Below, piece after piece: positions 8,477-16,676 of a stretch of 64,000 nt of DNA (its first letter is position 1; the number at the start of each line of letters is the position of its first letter). The DNA comes from JAAUUE01 sp943370025. Its GTDB lineage: Bacteria; Cyanobacteriota; Cyanobacteriia; Cyanobacteriales; JAAUUE01. The translations under genes were made by a program, and so were the position numbers. The notes under the pieces are model-generated. The model did not search any database, had not been told where the DNA came from, and worked only from the letters and a program-made list of their open reading frames with translations. The DNA is taken from assembly GCA_943370025.1 (NCBI GenBank), contig CALRPI020000027.1, forward strand, positions 1-64,000, in the 5' to 3' direction.

Positions 8477-8719
8477 TCAATCGACATCTATCTGTTCCCA
8501 CAGTTGAGAAACAGGACGAGTTTTCCCGATGAGGATTTCTTGCCATCCTTGATAGAGTCCTTCACGGATAGTTTTGATCGAGTCATCTTCATTTTCATCT
8601 TCATCGAGGGGTTGAGAGTAGCGGGCATTTTTGGTGAACAACAAAAAGTTAAGAACTTCTTCTAATAAAAGTTCGGGGCTTTGTTCGATTTCTTGGAGTA
8701 GTTTTTCTTTTGTTGTCAT
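8477..8719 (-). CDS. Small acidic DUF2281-like protein
   Basis: 80 aa. The N-terminus TTKEKLLQEIEQSPELLLEEVLNFLLF is an amphipathic helix pair typical of DUF2281 proteins, many of which are antitoxin-like. The middle is very acidic (DEDENEDDS). The C-terminus has WQEILIGKTRPVSQLWEQID, resembling the toxin-binding tail of small antitoxins. No toxin gene lies downstream within 80 bp, so it is an orphan if it is an antitoxin. Function not assigned. Start at 8719 lacks a Shine-Dalgarno sequence. Confidence 0.65.
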   Translation of the reverse strand: MTTKEKLLQEIEQSPELLLEEVLNFLLFTKNARYSQPLDEDENEDDSIKTIREGLYQGWQEILIGKTRPVSQLWEQIDVD

Positions 8720-8826
8720 AGTTTCTGCAAGTTATAACCACATTTTTAAGTATAGTTCCTGATGAACTGAAGTTTAGACTAAATTCAAAAAGATGGCAGC
8801 GCTCTCAAAAGTTGGGAATCTCACCG

Positions 8827-9009
8827 AACGTGAGTTCGATGGTTTTTAAAAAACTGATCGAATTCAAATTGGACAAGATGAGGACTGAGCGAAGTCGAAG
8901 TCCGGCTCTAGGGGGCTGGTTTCGATGACCCTCAACCAGTCTGTAGAAACCCTGCACAACGTAAGAACGAAACCATTAAGATTTTAGGGATTTTCATCGA
9001 ATTCACGTT
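8827..9009. repeat. MITE-like 175-bp repeat, copy 1
   Basis: The core 8831-9005 matches 15763-15936 over its full length at about 85-90% by eye, in the same orientation. The ends are inverted repeats AACGTGAGTTCGATG and the complement of AACGTGAATTCGATG. The interior carries the GGACTGAGCGAAGTCGAAG motif and GGCTCTAGGGGGCTGG. No coding capacity. It abuts a 30-codon open frame at 9012-9104. Confidence 0.75.
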
Positions 9010-9011
9010 GA

Positions 9012-9104
9012 TTAAAGTTCGGGAATACGATCGCTTTCATAATATTCAATTAAAACGCCAATAATATCGATCAAGGAGGCTAGGGGATGTTGTTCGTTTA
9101 ACAT
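9012..9104 (-). CDS. 30-residue small ORF, possibly a truncated antitoxin fragment
   Basis: ATG at 9104 preceded by GGAGGT at 8-nt spacing, an unusually good ribosome site for this window. It encodes a peptide starting MLNEQHPLASLIDIIG and ending YYESDRIPEL. This resembles the internal (H)PL..LI..LIE.YE segment that precedes the helix-turn-helix of HigA-like antitoxins. The frame stops three bases inside the boundary of the 175-bp repeat, so the rest of the gene may have been lost there. Could be a real small protein or a leftover. Confidence 0.4.
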   Translation of the reverse strand: MLNEQHPLASLIDIIGVLIEYYESDRIPEL

Positions 9105-9130
9105 TTAATTTACCTCCATGTTCCTTATCT

Positions 9131-9757
9131 ATGCCCCGCCAACCCCGTCAGCTTCAAGTTGGCTATTCTTACCACATTACTACTCGCTGCAATAACCGGG
9201 AGTTTCGGTTGACTCGGTTGGAATGCCGAGAGGTTTTTGTGTATGCCTTACAAAAATGCCAGAGTAAGTTTGGCTTCAAGCTCTATGGTTTGTGCATCAT
9301 GAGCAATCATGTGCATTACCTGATGGAACCCCAAGCACCGGAGGATTTGCCGAAGATTATGCACTGGCTGAATTGGTACACTGCGATGTGTTTTAATCGG
9401 ATGCTGCACCGGACGGGGCATTTTTGGGAGAAGCTCTACTACAGCACGGGGTTCCCGGCGGATGACCAGAAAAGGGCGCTGAATACTTTGCGCTATATCC
9501 ATGCCAACCCGAAGGCGGCGGGAATCCAGCAGGGTTTTTTCTATGATTTTAGTAATTATGGCACTTATGACCGCTTAACTCAGGATGGAATTACTCAGTG
9601 GCATCCGGCATTTTTGGCGCTGGGGGCACGCTGGAAATTTGTGCGGCGGCGTATCGGAAGTTTTGTTTTAATCCGAAGGTTGCCCTTGCTTTGTTTCCAC
9701 AGCCGCCGACGATCCCCCCCAGCCCCCCTTAAAAAAGGGGGGAGAATTAATTCTTAA
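9131..9757 (+). pseudogene. RAYT/IS200-like HUH transposase, C-terminal frameshift
   Basis: 208 codons. The Y1 transposase core is intact: SYHITTRCNNREF, the HUH motif in MSNHVHYLM, GHFWEKLYYSTGF, and the nucleophile Tyr region RYIHANPKAAG. This matches REP-associated tyrosine transposases. After HPAFLALG the frame slips in a G5 run at about 9622. One extra G restores GTLEICAAAYRKFCFNPK and then VALALFPQPPT, a plausible original C-terminus. A degenerate second copy of that C-terminal segment follows at 9876-9942. The catalytic domain may still be made. Confidence 0.8.
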
Positions 9758-9942
9758 AGTCCCCCTTTTGAAGGGGGATTTAGGGGGATCGAACCGGGGC
9801 AGTTGAATCTATGGGATGAGTGGGAAATATCGACGGAGATTCATCGGGTGGCGGAGAAGTTTGTTCTTGCCAATTGTTTTAATCCGAAGTTTGCCCTAGC
9901 TCTGTTCCCGCAGCCGCCGACGACTCCCCCCCAGCCCCCGCG
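9661..9942. repeat. Duplicated transposase tail with REP-like hairpins
   Basis: A block of about 60 bp at 9661-9725 (TGTTTTAATCCGAAGG through CAGCCGCCGACGA) recurs at 9876-9942 with few changes. Between them lie the palindromes CCCCCCTTAAAAAAGGGGGG (9723-9743) and GTCCCCCTTTTGAAGGGGGA (9760-9780). Such G/C-run hairpins recur at 29147-29181 and 29293-29320 and are the usual substrates of RAYT proteins. Confidence 0.6.
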
Positions 9943-9978
9943 CTAACGCGCCGCTACGCTAGAAAAAAGGGGGGAGAA

Positions 9979-10172
9979 TTTGTAGGGTGGGCATTGCCCA
10001 CCGATGGAAGACTGAAGAACAACTACTAAATATATAAAATCTTTGCCTTGATAATTTTTGAGGCAAGTAAATTGTGGTGGACTTGGGGGAGGGTTTAGCC
10101 CTTGGAGGATGGTTTTTGAGGCAATGGGGGTTGCAAAATATGGGGGAAAGGTGGGCATTGCCCACCCTACTG
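9979..10172. repeat. Two copies of the TAGGGTGGGCANTGCCCACC palindrome
   Basis: GTAGGGTGGGCATTGCCCACC at about 9981-10002 and its complement at about 10150-10170. Further copies are at 15716-15734 and 17413-17433. It is a short dispersed palindrome of cyanobacterial genomes. The stretch 9758-10307 otherwise shows no gene. Confidence 0.65.
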
Positions 10173-10307
10173 AGTAAATATACTTATTGAGGAACCAATA
10201 AACGGGGGCGGTGCCAGGTATCGAAAACCCTGAAAGGTATATCTAGTGTGGAAAGTACGGATCGGACAAATCTTTTTTAAATCGACGAAGGCCTTATCTG
10301 CTACAAT

Positions 10308-12656
10308 CTACAAGTCTCGATGCGAGAGAAGATAACCCACCACCACCCCAACATCAACATCAAACACACAACCCCACCACCAAAACGGGAGTGTGCCTAT
10401 CTTCGTATTTATATCTAAGGTGTAGGTAGGGTCGTGCCATTCTTTTGTCTTTTTATCTCTCCAGCCAACTTCATTACAGAAATCATACCAAATTTCATCG
10501 CCCGGATAGCTGCCATCTAATTTGTAGCCGCATTTCCTGATAATTTCCTTCTGAACACTAAAGCCAAATTTCCCTTTGCTATAATCCACCCACAATCGAT
10601 CTATTGTCAATAGAGCATCACAGTCAAAGTTCAACAACTCTTCACTGGTAAACCATTCTCCCGCTTCTTTGCCCACCACCTCGATCATCACTCGATAGGT
10701 TTCATAATCTGCTTCTTTCCATTGCCCATTTTTCAGATATTCCTCCAGCTTCTGGTACCGTAACGTATGAATTTGGGTAATTATAATTGGGTCAATTTTC
10801 CTAGCAGTATTTTTCCGGCAAGCCTCAGCAAGACTAACCGCCTTCTCTCCCTTATCCAGTAGCTTTTGCAGGAGATTATTAGGATTTTTCACCAAGCCTG
10901 CATAAAACAAAATGGTATCTTTCCACCAGCTTTCTGCCCATTTCTCCACCAGAAAATCTTCTCGTTTGAGGCGTTTAATTTCCTCCGCCGCTAAAAATGC
11001 TTGAAAGGTTAAATGGGCAAATTCATATTCATCCTTTTCTGCCTCCACCAATAGCTCACTAATATCAGTAATTTCCTTGATGAATTTTTCTGTGTCCACA
11101 GTATCATCTACAGCTAATAATTTGGGTTGCAAGACTTTGATCAATTGTTCCTTTTCCAAACTCGCTAGATTTTGCTCCATCATCCCTAAAGCCAACTCTT
11201 GCAACACCTGCTGACTCTCCGAGACATCCAAAAGTAAATCAATGGCTCTGAATATTGGTCTGTCTCCCAATTGCAGCTTACAAATTTCTCGGTACAGACC
11301 AGCCCGGTAAGGAGGCAACCTTTGACCAGAGCGGTTGCTGTGATAGAAGGCAATCATATTTAAGAGCAACGGATTGATTGCCATAGCCGCTAACTCTGGC
11401 TGTTGCTCAATCTGCCCGATCAGATTCTTCGCTTGTCCATTAGCTTCGTACCTAGCCTGTTCCTGAGACGCTTCATTTTCTCCTTTGCTGAAGAATTTCG
11501 CCTGAGCTAAATACCATTTGCTAATAAATTCTCGCTGTTGTTTGGGATTAAAGGATTTGATGCTGAATTGAATCTTGGGTTTTTCTGCGCTGTAATTATT
11601 GTCGTTGTAACCACCGGGGCGGGAGGTGAGAATAAATATAGACTTTTCGTAGAGCTGCATTTGCTTAGTGATCCATTGACTCACAATGGGTCGCCATTCT
11701 GGATTGACTTCATCAAAACCATCAAACATCACCAACATTTTGCCTTGTTGTAAAAACTTCTTTGCCCAGTCAGGAGGGATTTTCACCTCCTTACCTGCTA
11801 CTAAATCTTGGCAATACTTCGTAATTAGTTCCGGCAGAGTAAGCTGGGTTTCTGTGGCGATTACTTCTTTCCATAGACGTAGATACAATAAAACTGGGAT
11901 CAGATTTGGAGCATTATGATCTTCTTGTTTTCCTGTTGCGTAGATGTAGGTAATATGCCGCAAGAGCGTAGTTTTGCCATAGCCACCATAAGCTAGAATT
12001 GCCATCTGTTTCAGGGCAGGATTACAGTAACTATCAGCCAATAGCTGCCAAATATCAAGCTCCATTAATCTTTCAATTTCACTAGACTCTATTTGCTCTA
12101 GCTCATGACTACGTAACCCCGGTTGCATAGGCAAAAGCTGCCCATCATCACGACAATAGAAATTGCCACTAATTTGTAGAGGCACAAAAACATCTTCTAA
12201 ATTTGCCCTCAAATTCGGCGGCGTAAAGCCATCGGTTTTATATATCTGATGTTGATTAATTTGGCATTCCAGATAGGTTTGATCGAACCTAGAAAACTTC
12301 CATGCGATCGCTTCACTCAGAGCTTTGCTACGAGAATCTATCCCTTTAACCAATCCCTCTGCATCACTACTGCCCCGCTTCTGAGCAACTTCACCCATTT
12401 TCTCGGTAAAGCCCTCGGTATACTTTGCCCAAACCACATAAACCACCGTCACCGGAAACAAAATAATCGCCATCAGCCAATCTTGAGTCCGTATTGCATG
12501 AAAAAATAACCAGCCACTACCCCCCACTGGAGACCAGCGCATAAAAGTAAGAGCAGTTCTCTCTATGTACCGCCGGGGTGCTGGGTTCTCAGCTTTGGGT
12601 GTTGGCTCTTGCGGTTCCTTTGATTCTTCAGATTCTTCCGGTGGAGTTTTAGCCAT
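10308..12656 (-). CDS. NACHT-family STAND NTPase with C-terminal GUN4 (tetrapyrrole-binding) domain
   Basis: 782 aa. A charged N-terminus precedes a hydrophobic hairpin (about 48-77, including DWLMAIILFPVTVVYVVWA). The NACHT NTPase follows: P-loop AYGGYGKTTLLRH (about 222-234), Walker B LVMFDGFDEV (308-317) and sensor FILTSRPGGY (341-350). Then comes a helical region ending near AHLTFQAFLAAEEIKR. Residues 637-758 are a clear GUN4 domain: WKEADYETYRVM, FDCDALLTIDRLWVDYSKG, KFGFSVQKEI and EVGWRDK. GUN4 binds protoporphyrin and Mg-protoporphyrin and assists Mg-chelatase in chlorophyll synthesis. STAND NTPases are signal-triggered switches, several of them antiviral. Role here is inferred only. 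Monocistronic. Confidence 0.85.
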   Translation of the reverse strand: MAKTPPEESEESKEPQEPTPKAENPAPRRYIERTALTFMRWSPVGGSGWLFFHAIRTQDWLMAIILFPVTVVYVVWAKYTEGFTEKMGEVAQKRGSSDAEGLVKGIDSRSKALSEAIAWKFSRFDQTYLECQINQHQIYKTDGFTPPNLRANLEDVFVPLQISGNFYCRDDGQLLPMQPGLRSHELEQIESSEIERLMELDIWQLLADSYCNPALKQMAILAYGGYGKTTLLRHITYIYATGKQEDHNAPNLIPVLLYLRLWKEVIATETQLTLPELITKYCQDLVAGKEVKIPPDWAKKFLQQGKMLVMFDGFDEVNPEWRPIVSQWITKQMQLYEKSIFILTSRPGGYNDNNYSAEKPKIQFSIKSFNPKQQREFISKWYLAQAKFFSKGENEASQEQARYEANGQAKNLIGQIEQQPELAAMAINPLLLNMIAFYHSNRSGQRLPPYRAGLYREICKLQLGDRPIFRAIDLLLDVSESQQVLQELALGMMEQNLASLEKEQLIKVLQPKLLAVDDTVDTEKFIKEITDISELLVEAEKDEYEFAHLTFQAFLAAEEIKRLKREDFLVEKWAESWWKDTILFYAGLVKNPNNLLQKLLDKGEKAVSLAEACRKNTARKIDPIIITQIHTLRYQKLEEYLKNGQWKEADYETYRVMIEVVGKEAGEWFTSEELLNFDCDALLTIDRLWVDYSKGKFGFSVQKEIIRKCGYKLDGSYPGDEIWYDFCNEVGWRDKKTKEWHDPTYTLDINTKIGTLPFWWWGCVFDVDVGVVVGYLLSHRDL

Positions 12657-12719
12657 AGGTTTAGTTAACCTCAGTTCGGGATAAGAAATACCTCTAGTAC
12701 CATTTTACGAAAACCACAA

Positions 12720-12912
12720 CCATTCTCGCTGGCTGAGCGAAGTCGAAGTCAAAACCCCACCAGCATTTCCCGCTTCGTACACCGTCCCTTCGACTTCGCT
12801 CAGGGAACTGGATTGTCATCGCTTGGCTGAATAACCATTATCAATGGCTGAGCAACAATTATCGCTGGCTGAGCGAAGTCGAATTTATGCTGAGCGAAGC
12901 CGAAGTAGCCAA
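12720..12912. repeat. Cluster of GGCTGAGCGAAGTCGAAG motifs
   Basis: Four or five copies of CTGAGCGAAGTCGAA or its complement lie within 200 bp (about 12733, 12790, 12862, 12889), with AAAACCCCACC repeated twice. The same motif is embedded in the 175-bp repeats and at 49580, 49700 and 54575. No convincing gene lies between 12657 and 12958. Confidence 0.6.
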
Positions 12913-12958
12913 AACCCCACCGAAAATCTTCGATCGCTTATCCTCAAAGTGGGACTTG

Positions 12959-13210
12959 CTAGTGATCGCCCTCACAAAGGTGTTGATTTTTTGATTGAAG
13001 ATATTGATCAATTTTTTGTTTCCGAAAATCTTGATCGGAAAGATTGATTTCTCCCTCCAATAAATTTTCAGGATACCCACCCATTCTTTCCATCACAGTT
13101 GCACCTTGCCAAAACTCCGCATCAGTCGCTGGAGCATCTGTGTAGTCAATATCAGAGTCCTGCATCAGCCCAAGGATTTTCAGTTGTTCTTCCCTTGATA
13201 TAGCCATCAT
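12959..13210 (-). CDS. Small protein resembling BrnA/CopG-type antitoxins
   Basis: 83 aa. ATG at 13210 with AAGGAA five bases upstream; a second ATG follows directly. The N-terminus has MQDSDIDYTDAPATDAEFWQGA, like the SDIDxSDxPExDxEFW stretch of BrnA-type antitoxins, but no ribbon-helix-helix is obvious after it. No adjacent toxin gene is visible. Function unassigned. The 3' part overlaps the repeat-rich intergenic region, so the true C-terminus may have been altered. Confidence 0.55.
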   Translation of the reverse strand: MMAISREEQLKILGLMQDSDIDYTDAPATDAEFWQGATVMERMGGYPENLLEGEINLSDQDFRKQKIDQYLQSKNQHLCEGDH

Positions 13211-13236
13211 AAATATTCCTTGCTAAAGATTAGGTA

Positions 13237-14952
13237 TTATTCACGATCGAGCGTAATCTTACTGGCGATCGGCATCCTCCATCCTGTACCAAAAGCCCGA
13301 TCGGTAATCTTCAATCCCGGTGGTGCTTGACGGCGCTTAAACTCCGCTCTGGTGACTAACTTAATCACTTGATTAACGATCGCCTCCCCAAATCCTGCCG
13401 CCATGATTTCTGCTGGGGATTGGTGCTGACAGATGAAGCGATCAAGAATTTCATCCAACACCGGGTAATCTGGCAGCGAATCTTGATCCACCTGCCCCGG
13501 CTTGAGTTCCGCGCTGGGAGGCTTGGTGAGGATTTGCTGGGGGATTTTGATCTGGGGATGGTGGGCATTCAGCCAGTGACAAACATCATAAACCGTCGTC
13601 TTCGGCACATCGGCAATCACCGCCAAACCCCCATTCATATCCCCATACAGAGTGCAATAACCCACCGCCATTTCCGATTTGTTGCCCGTCGAGAGGAGCA
13701 GATAGCCAAACTTATTAGCGATCGCCATCAACAGATTCCCCCGAATCCGGGACTGGATATTCTCTTCCGCAATGCCAAAACTAGTCCCCGTAAATAGATC
13801 CTCAAGGGTGCGATCGTACCCCGTCATCAAATCTGCGATCGGCAAAGTTTGGGTCTTGATCCCCAGATTTTTTGCCAGTTCCATGGCATCGCTGACAGAA
13901 TGATCAGAACTGTAGGGCGAAGGCATCAGGACACCGAGGACATTTTCCACACCGAGGGCAGCCGCAGCGATCGCCGCCACCAGAGCCGAATCCACCCCAC
14001 CACTCAAACCCAAAACTACCCGCTGAAAACCACACTTCTGGACATAATCCTTCACACCTAAAACTAGGGCGTGCCAAATTTCTTCATTGGGGTCGGTGGC
14101 TAGGGGGGCAATAGTTGCCGAGGTAGTTAAATTCTGGGAATGGGGATCAAACTCCAAAATAGCCACATCGGTGCCAAAAGTCGCAGCCCGGTAGATGACC
14201 TCTCCAGTGCGATCGCAGGCAAAACTGCCGCCATCAAAGATCAGATCATCATTGCCCCCCACCTGATTCACGTAGATAATCGCTTGTTGGTGACGCTTGG
14301 CACTATAACTCAGCATCGCTTCCCGGGTTTTTTGCTTGCCCACACAGTAGGGAGAGGCAGAGAGATTAATCACCAAATCCACCTCCATCATGCTGAGTTC
14401 GGCGATCGGGTTCACCGCATAGCTGCGCCGTCCCCAAAATTCCTCATCATTCCACAGGTCTTCGCAGATCGTCACCCCAATTTCTAATTCCCGGTCTTCT
14501 TCTTGATCCATAGAAACCGGACGAGGCATCTGCAATATTCCCGTCGCCTCACCGGGGGCAAAATAGCGATCCTCATCAAAGACATCGTAGGTAGGCAATA
14601 ATCTCTTATAAAAAAACTCCTGAATCTTCCCCCCGGATAAACAAGCCACACTATTAAATAGGGGCTTACCACCATTGACAAGGGTATCGGGATTGGGCTG
14701 GACAGTTCCCACCAAAACGCGCATTTGGGGCGGTAACTCAGCAGCCAACTTTGCCAACTGGGTCGCCATACTTTGCACAAAGCTGGGATTCAACAGCAAA
14801 TCCCTCGGCGGATAGCCACAGAGGGAAAGTTCTGGAGTTAATAGTAATTCCACTCCCTGATTAGCTACTTTGTGAGCCACTTCTAAGATTTTTTGACTAT
14901 TACCTACCAAGTCACCAATAGTTGGGTTAAGTTGAGCGATCGCAATTTTCAT
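13237..14952 (-). CDS. nadE: Glutamine-dependent NAD+ synthetase
   Basis: 571 aa, the two-domain form. An N-terminal nitrilase-type glutaminase (about 1-250) has LLTPELSLCGYPPRDLL with the catalytic Glu, and VTICEDLWNDEEFW with the nucleophile Cys. The C-terminal synthetase has the PP-loop LGLSGGVDSALVAAI, then LLSTGNKSEMAVGYCTLYGDM. It amidates nicotinate adenine dinucleotide to NAD+ as the last biosynthetic step. The start at 14952 (MKIAIAQLNPTIGD) is canonical. It lies 27 bp after the RNase III-like gene and shares a cluster with pncB, nadD and nrtR, so NrtR control is likely. Confidence 0.95.
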   Translation of the reverse strand: MKIAIAQLNPTIGDLVGNSQKILEVAHKVANQGVELLLTPELSLCGYPPRDLLLNPSFVQSMATQLAKLAAELPPQMRVLVGTVQPNPDTLVNGGKPLFNSVACLSGGKIQEFFYKRLLPTYDVFDEDRYFAPGEATGILQMPRPVSMDQEEDRELEIGVTICEDLWNDEEFWGRRSYAVNPIAELSMMEVDLVINLSASPYCVGKQKTREAMLSYSAKRHQQAIIYVNQVGGNDDLIFDGGSFACDRTGEVIYRAATFGTDVAILEFDPHSQNLTTSATIAPLATDPNEEIWHALVLGVKDYVQKCGFQRVVLGLSGGVDSALVAAIAAAALGVENVLGVLMPSPYSSDHSVSDAMELAKNLGIKTQTLPIADLMTGYDRTLEDLFTGTSFGIAEENIQSRIRGNLLMAIANKFGYLLLSTGNKSEMAVGYCTLYGDMNGGLAVIADVPKTTVYDVCHWLNAHHPQIKIPQQILTKPPSAELKPGQVDQDSLPDYPVLDEILDRFICQHQSPAEIMAAGFGEAIVNQVIKLVTRAEFKRRQAPPGLKITDRAFGTGWRMPIASKITLDRE

Positions 14953-14979
14953 GGGGTAGTTATTTAACCTGATTTCTAT

Positions 14980-15696
14980 TTAAGGGGTATTCAAAGAGTT
15001 TATTAAACTAGTTCGTAGTCCGGCAAACTCATTGTTTAGATACATTTGTGCCAAAAATTCCTCATCTAGTTTACTAGCACTTAGCATTTGTTCTTGACAA
15101 CCACTACGAATCCCCGCGAGGTCAGTTTCTTTCAGGGTGGGGAAGCGATCGTATAGATAATCCGTTGCAATGAGATGCAAAACTGCCGTTCCCAATTGGT
15201 CAGAATTTTGGTAACCTTTTTGGGCTTTCGTGCCAGTTTCATTGATTTTTAGCGGCGGCAATAATCTCTTGAAACACCATTCCTTAACTGGATAAATATC
15301 ATACTTTTGATCCAGATAAACTGCCCCAAATACTGCCGCCACAGCCTCACCAATAATTTTGTTACTGATACCATCAAGATTCTGGTTAGCCGTAGTTCCT
15401 CCTAGTTTAATAAATTCCGTAAGCTGTAATTTCTTCCCCATATCACCAAGGGTTTTAATTGCCAAGAAATCTACGGGTAAATTTGCCACCGAGAATTTGC
15501 GATCGCCCACCAACAAGCCAATTACTGCTTCCCCCAGAAATGCCAATTTCCGATTATGGTCATGGGGACTAAACTTGCTATGGGCTGAGGAAAAATGCTT
15601 CAAAGATTTCCACAACAAATCCTTATCATCAAAGGTATAACTAATAGCTTTTTCAATTTTTTCTGTCTGACTCAAATGCTCTTTCTTTTTACTCAT
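14980..15696 (-). CDS. RNase III-fold protein lacking the catalytic carboxylates
   Basis: 238 aa. The fold is recognisable from NRKLAFLGEAVIGLLVGD (about 48-65) and IIGEAVAAVFGAVYLDQ (about 114-130). Compared with E. coli RNase III, the metal-binding set is lost or altered: E38 is Arg49, E41 is Ala52, D45 is Glu56, D114 is Glu117 and E117 is Ala120. There is no dsRNA-binding domain; the C-terminal 90 residues are unrelated. Hydrolysis is therefore unlikely, and a structural or RNA-binding role is possible. It precedes nadE by 27 bp on the same strand, so the two may be cotranscribed. Confidence 0.75.
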   Translation of the reverse strand: MSKKKEHLSQTEKIEKAISYTFDDKDLLWKSLKHFSSAHSKFSPHDHNRKLAFLGEAVIGLLVGDRKFSVANLPVDFLAIKTLGDMGKKLQLTEFIKLGGTTANQNLDGISNKIIGEAVAAVFGAVYLDQKYDIYPVKEWCFKRLLPPLKINETGTKAQKGYQNSDQLGTAVLHLIATDYLYDRFPTLKETDLAGIRSGCQEQMLSASKLDEEFLAQMYLNNEFAGLRTSLINSLNTP

Positions 15697-15715
15697 ATTT
15701 TTCTTTGTCTCTCTT

Positions 15716-15734
15716 AGGGTGGGCAGTGCCCACC
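15716..15734. repeat. TAGGGTGGGCAGTGCCCACC palindrome
   Basis: Another copy of the short dispersed palindrome found at 9981, 10150 and 17413, located just upstream of the RNase III-like gene. Confidence 0.6.
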
Positions 15735-15762
15735 AATTTAGATTTTTCTTACCTATTTAATG

Positions 15763-15936
15763 TGAGTTTGATGGTTTTTAAAAGCCTGATTAAATTCAAA
15801 TTGGACAAGGTGAGGACTGAGCGAAGTCGAAGTCCGGCTCTAGGGGGCTGGTTTCGACTTCGCTCAACCAGCCTTAGGCAATCTTGCACAACTTGAGAAC
15901 GAAACCATAAGTTTTTAGGGATTTTTATCGAATTCA
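15763..15936. repeat. MITE-like 175-bp repeat, copy 2
   Basis: 174 bp, full-length match to 8831-9005. Ends are TTAATGTGAGTTTGATG and the complement of TTAACATGAATTCGATA. In this copy the inner hairpin is complete (GGCTGGTTTCGACTTCGCTCA). It stops about three bases before the NrtR stop codon, so it has landed at or near the 3' end of that gene. Confidence 0.75.
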
Positions 15937-15938
15937 TG

Positions 15939-16676
15939 TTAAATAAATACTAACGGCTTATCTTTTAGCGGGGCAAAAGCTTCGGAATCAAATCGATATA
16001 AACTGGCTGGGCGACCGGCTCCTCTGGTGACTTTTAAGCCCGTATCTAAGAGAAATCCTAGCTTAATTAAACGGGTTCTAAAGTTGGAATAATCAGAAAA
16101 TCCTTCCCCTAAAACCGTGGTATAAAGCTGATATAAATCACTCAAGGTAAAGTATTCTGGCAACACATCAAAAGCTACTGGGCTATACTCCAATTTATTG
16201 CGTAACCGACGATAGCCATAGTCGAGAATTTGGTTATGATCAAAGGCTAATTGAGGAACTTCTTGGATTGGATACCAGATAATTTTTCGGTGGCGATCGC
16301 TAATCAACTGGGCATCTTCAAATCTCACCAAGGCAAAATAACTCACCGATAGATAGCGCACGCCATAACTCTCTGGATCTTCTCGGGGATCCCGTCCGGC
16401 AGCCCCAAAGGTGTAGAGCTGCTCTAGGTAGAGATTTTCAACTTGAATCTTCTCCGCCAAAATCCGATGGGCAGCATCTTCCAGTGATTCCCCCACTCGG
16501 ACGAGGGTTCCCGGCAGGCTCCAAGTATCGGCAAAAGGGGGTTCATTGCGCCGCACTAGCAAAACTAGGAGGCGATTTTCAGGAATATCCACAGAGAAGA
16601 TGACATTATCTACCCCTACCTTAAAATCAGCTAAGTCGGAGTTTGTGGGCAACGGCTTTAGGCTAAGTTCTGACAT
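15939..16676 (-). CDS. nrtR: NrtR, Nudix-related transcriptional regulator of NAD metabolism
   Basis: 245 aa. The N-terminal Nudix-like domain (about 15-160) contains TWSLPGTLVRVGESLEDAA. The Nudix box is degenerate (RILAEK in place of REUxEE), as expected for a sensor rather than a hydrolase. The C-terminal winged helix (about 165-240) includes YSNFRTRLIKLGFLLDTG and GRPASLYRFD. NrtR proteins bind ADP-ribose-type metabolites and repress NAD biosynthesis or salvage genes. The gene overlaps nadD by 19 bp and sits among pncB, nadD and nadE, its expected targets. Confidence 0.88.
   Translation of the reverse strand: MSELSLKPLPTNSDLADFKVGVDNVIFSVDIPENRLLVLLVRRNEPPFADTWSLPGTLVRVGESLEDAAHRILAEKIQVENLYLEQLYTFGAAGRDPREDPESYGVRYLSVSYFALVRFEDAQLISDRHRKIIWYPIQEVPQLAFDHNQILDYGYRRLRNKLEYSPVAFDVLPEYFTLSDLYQLYTTVLGEGFSDYSNFRTRLIKLGFLLDTGLKVTRGAGRPASLYRFDSEAFAPLKDKPLVFI

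Noticed and set aside
12844..13047. 67-codon plus-strand frame starting MAEQQLSLAERSR
   Set aside because: Built from the dispersed CTGAGCGAAGTCGAA repeats and antisense to the better supported small minus-strand gene.
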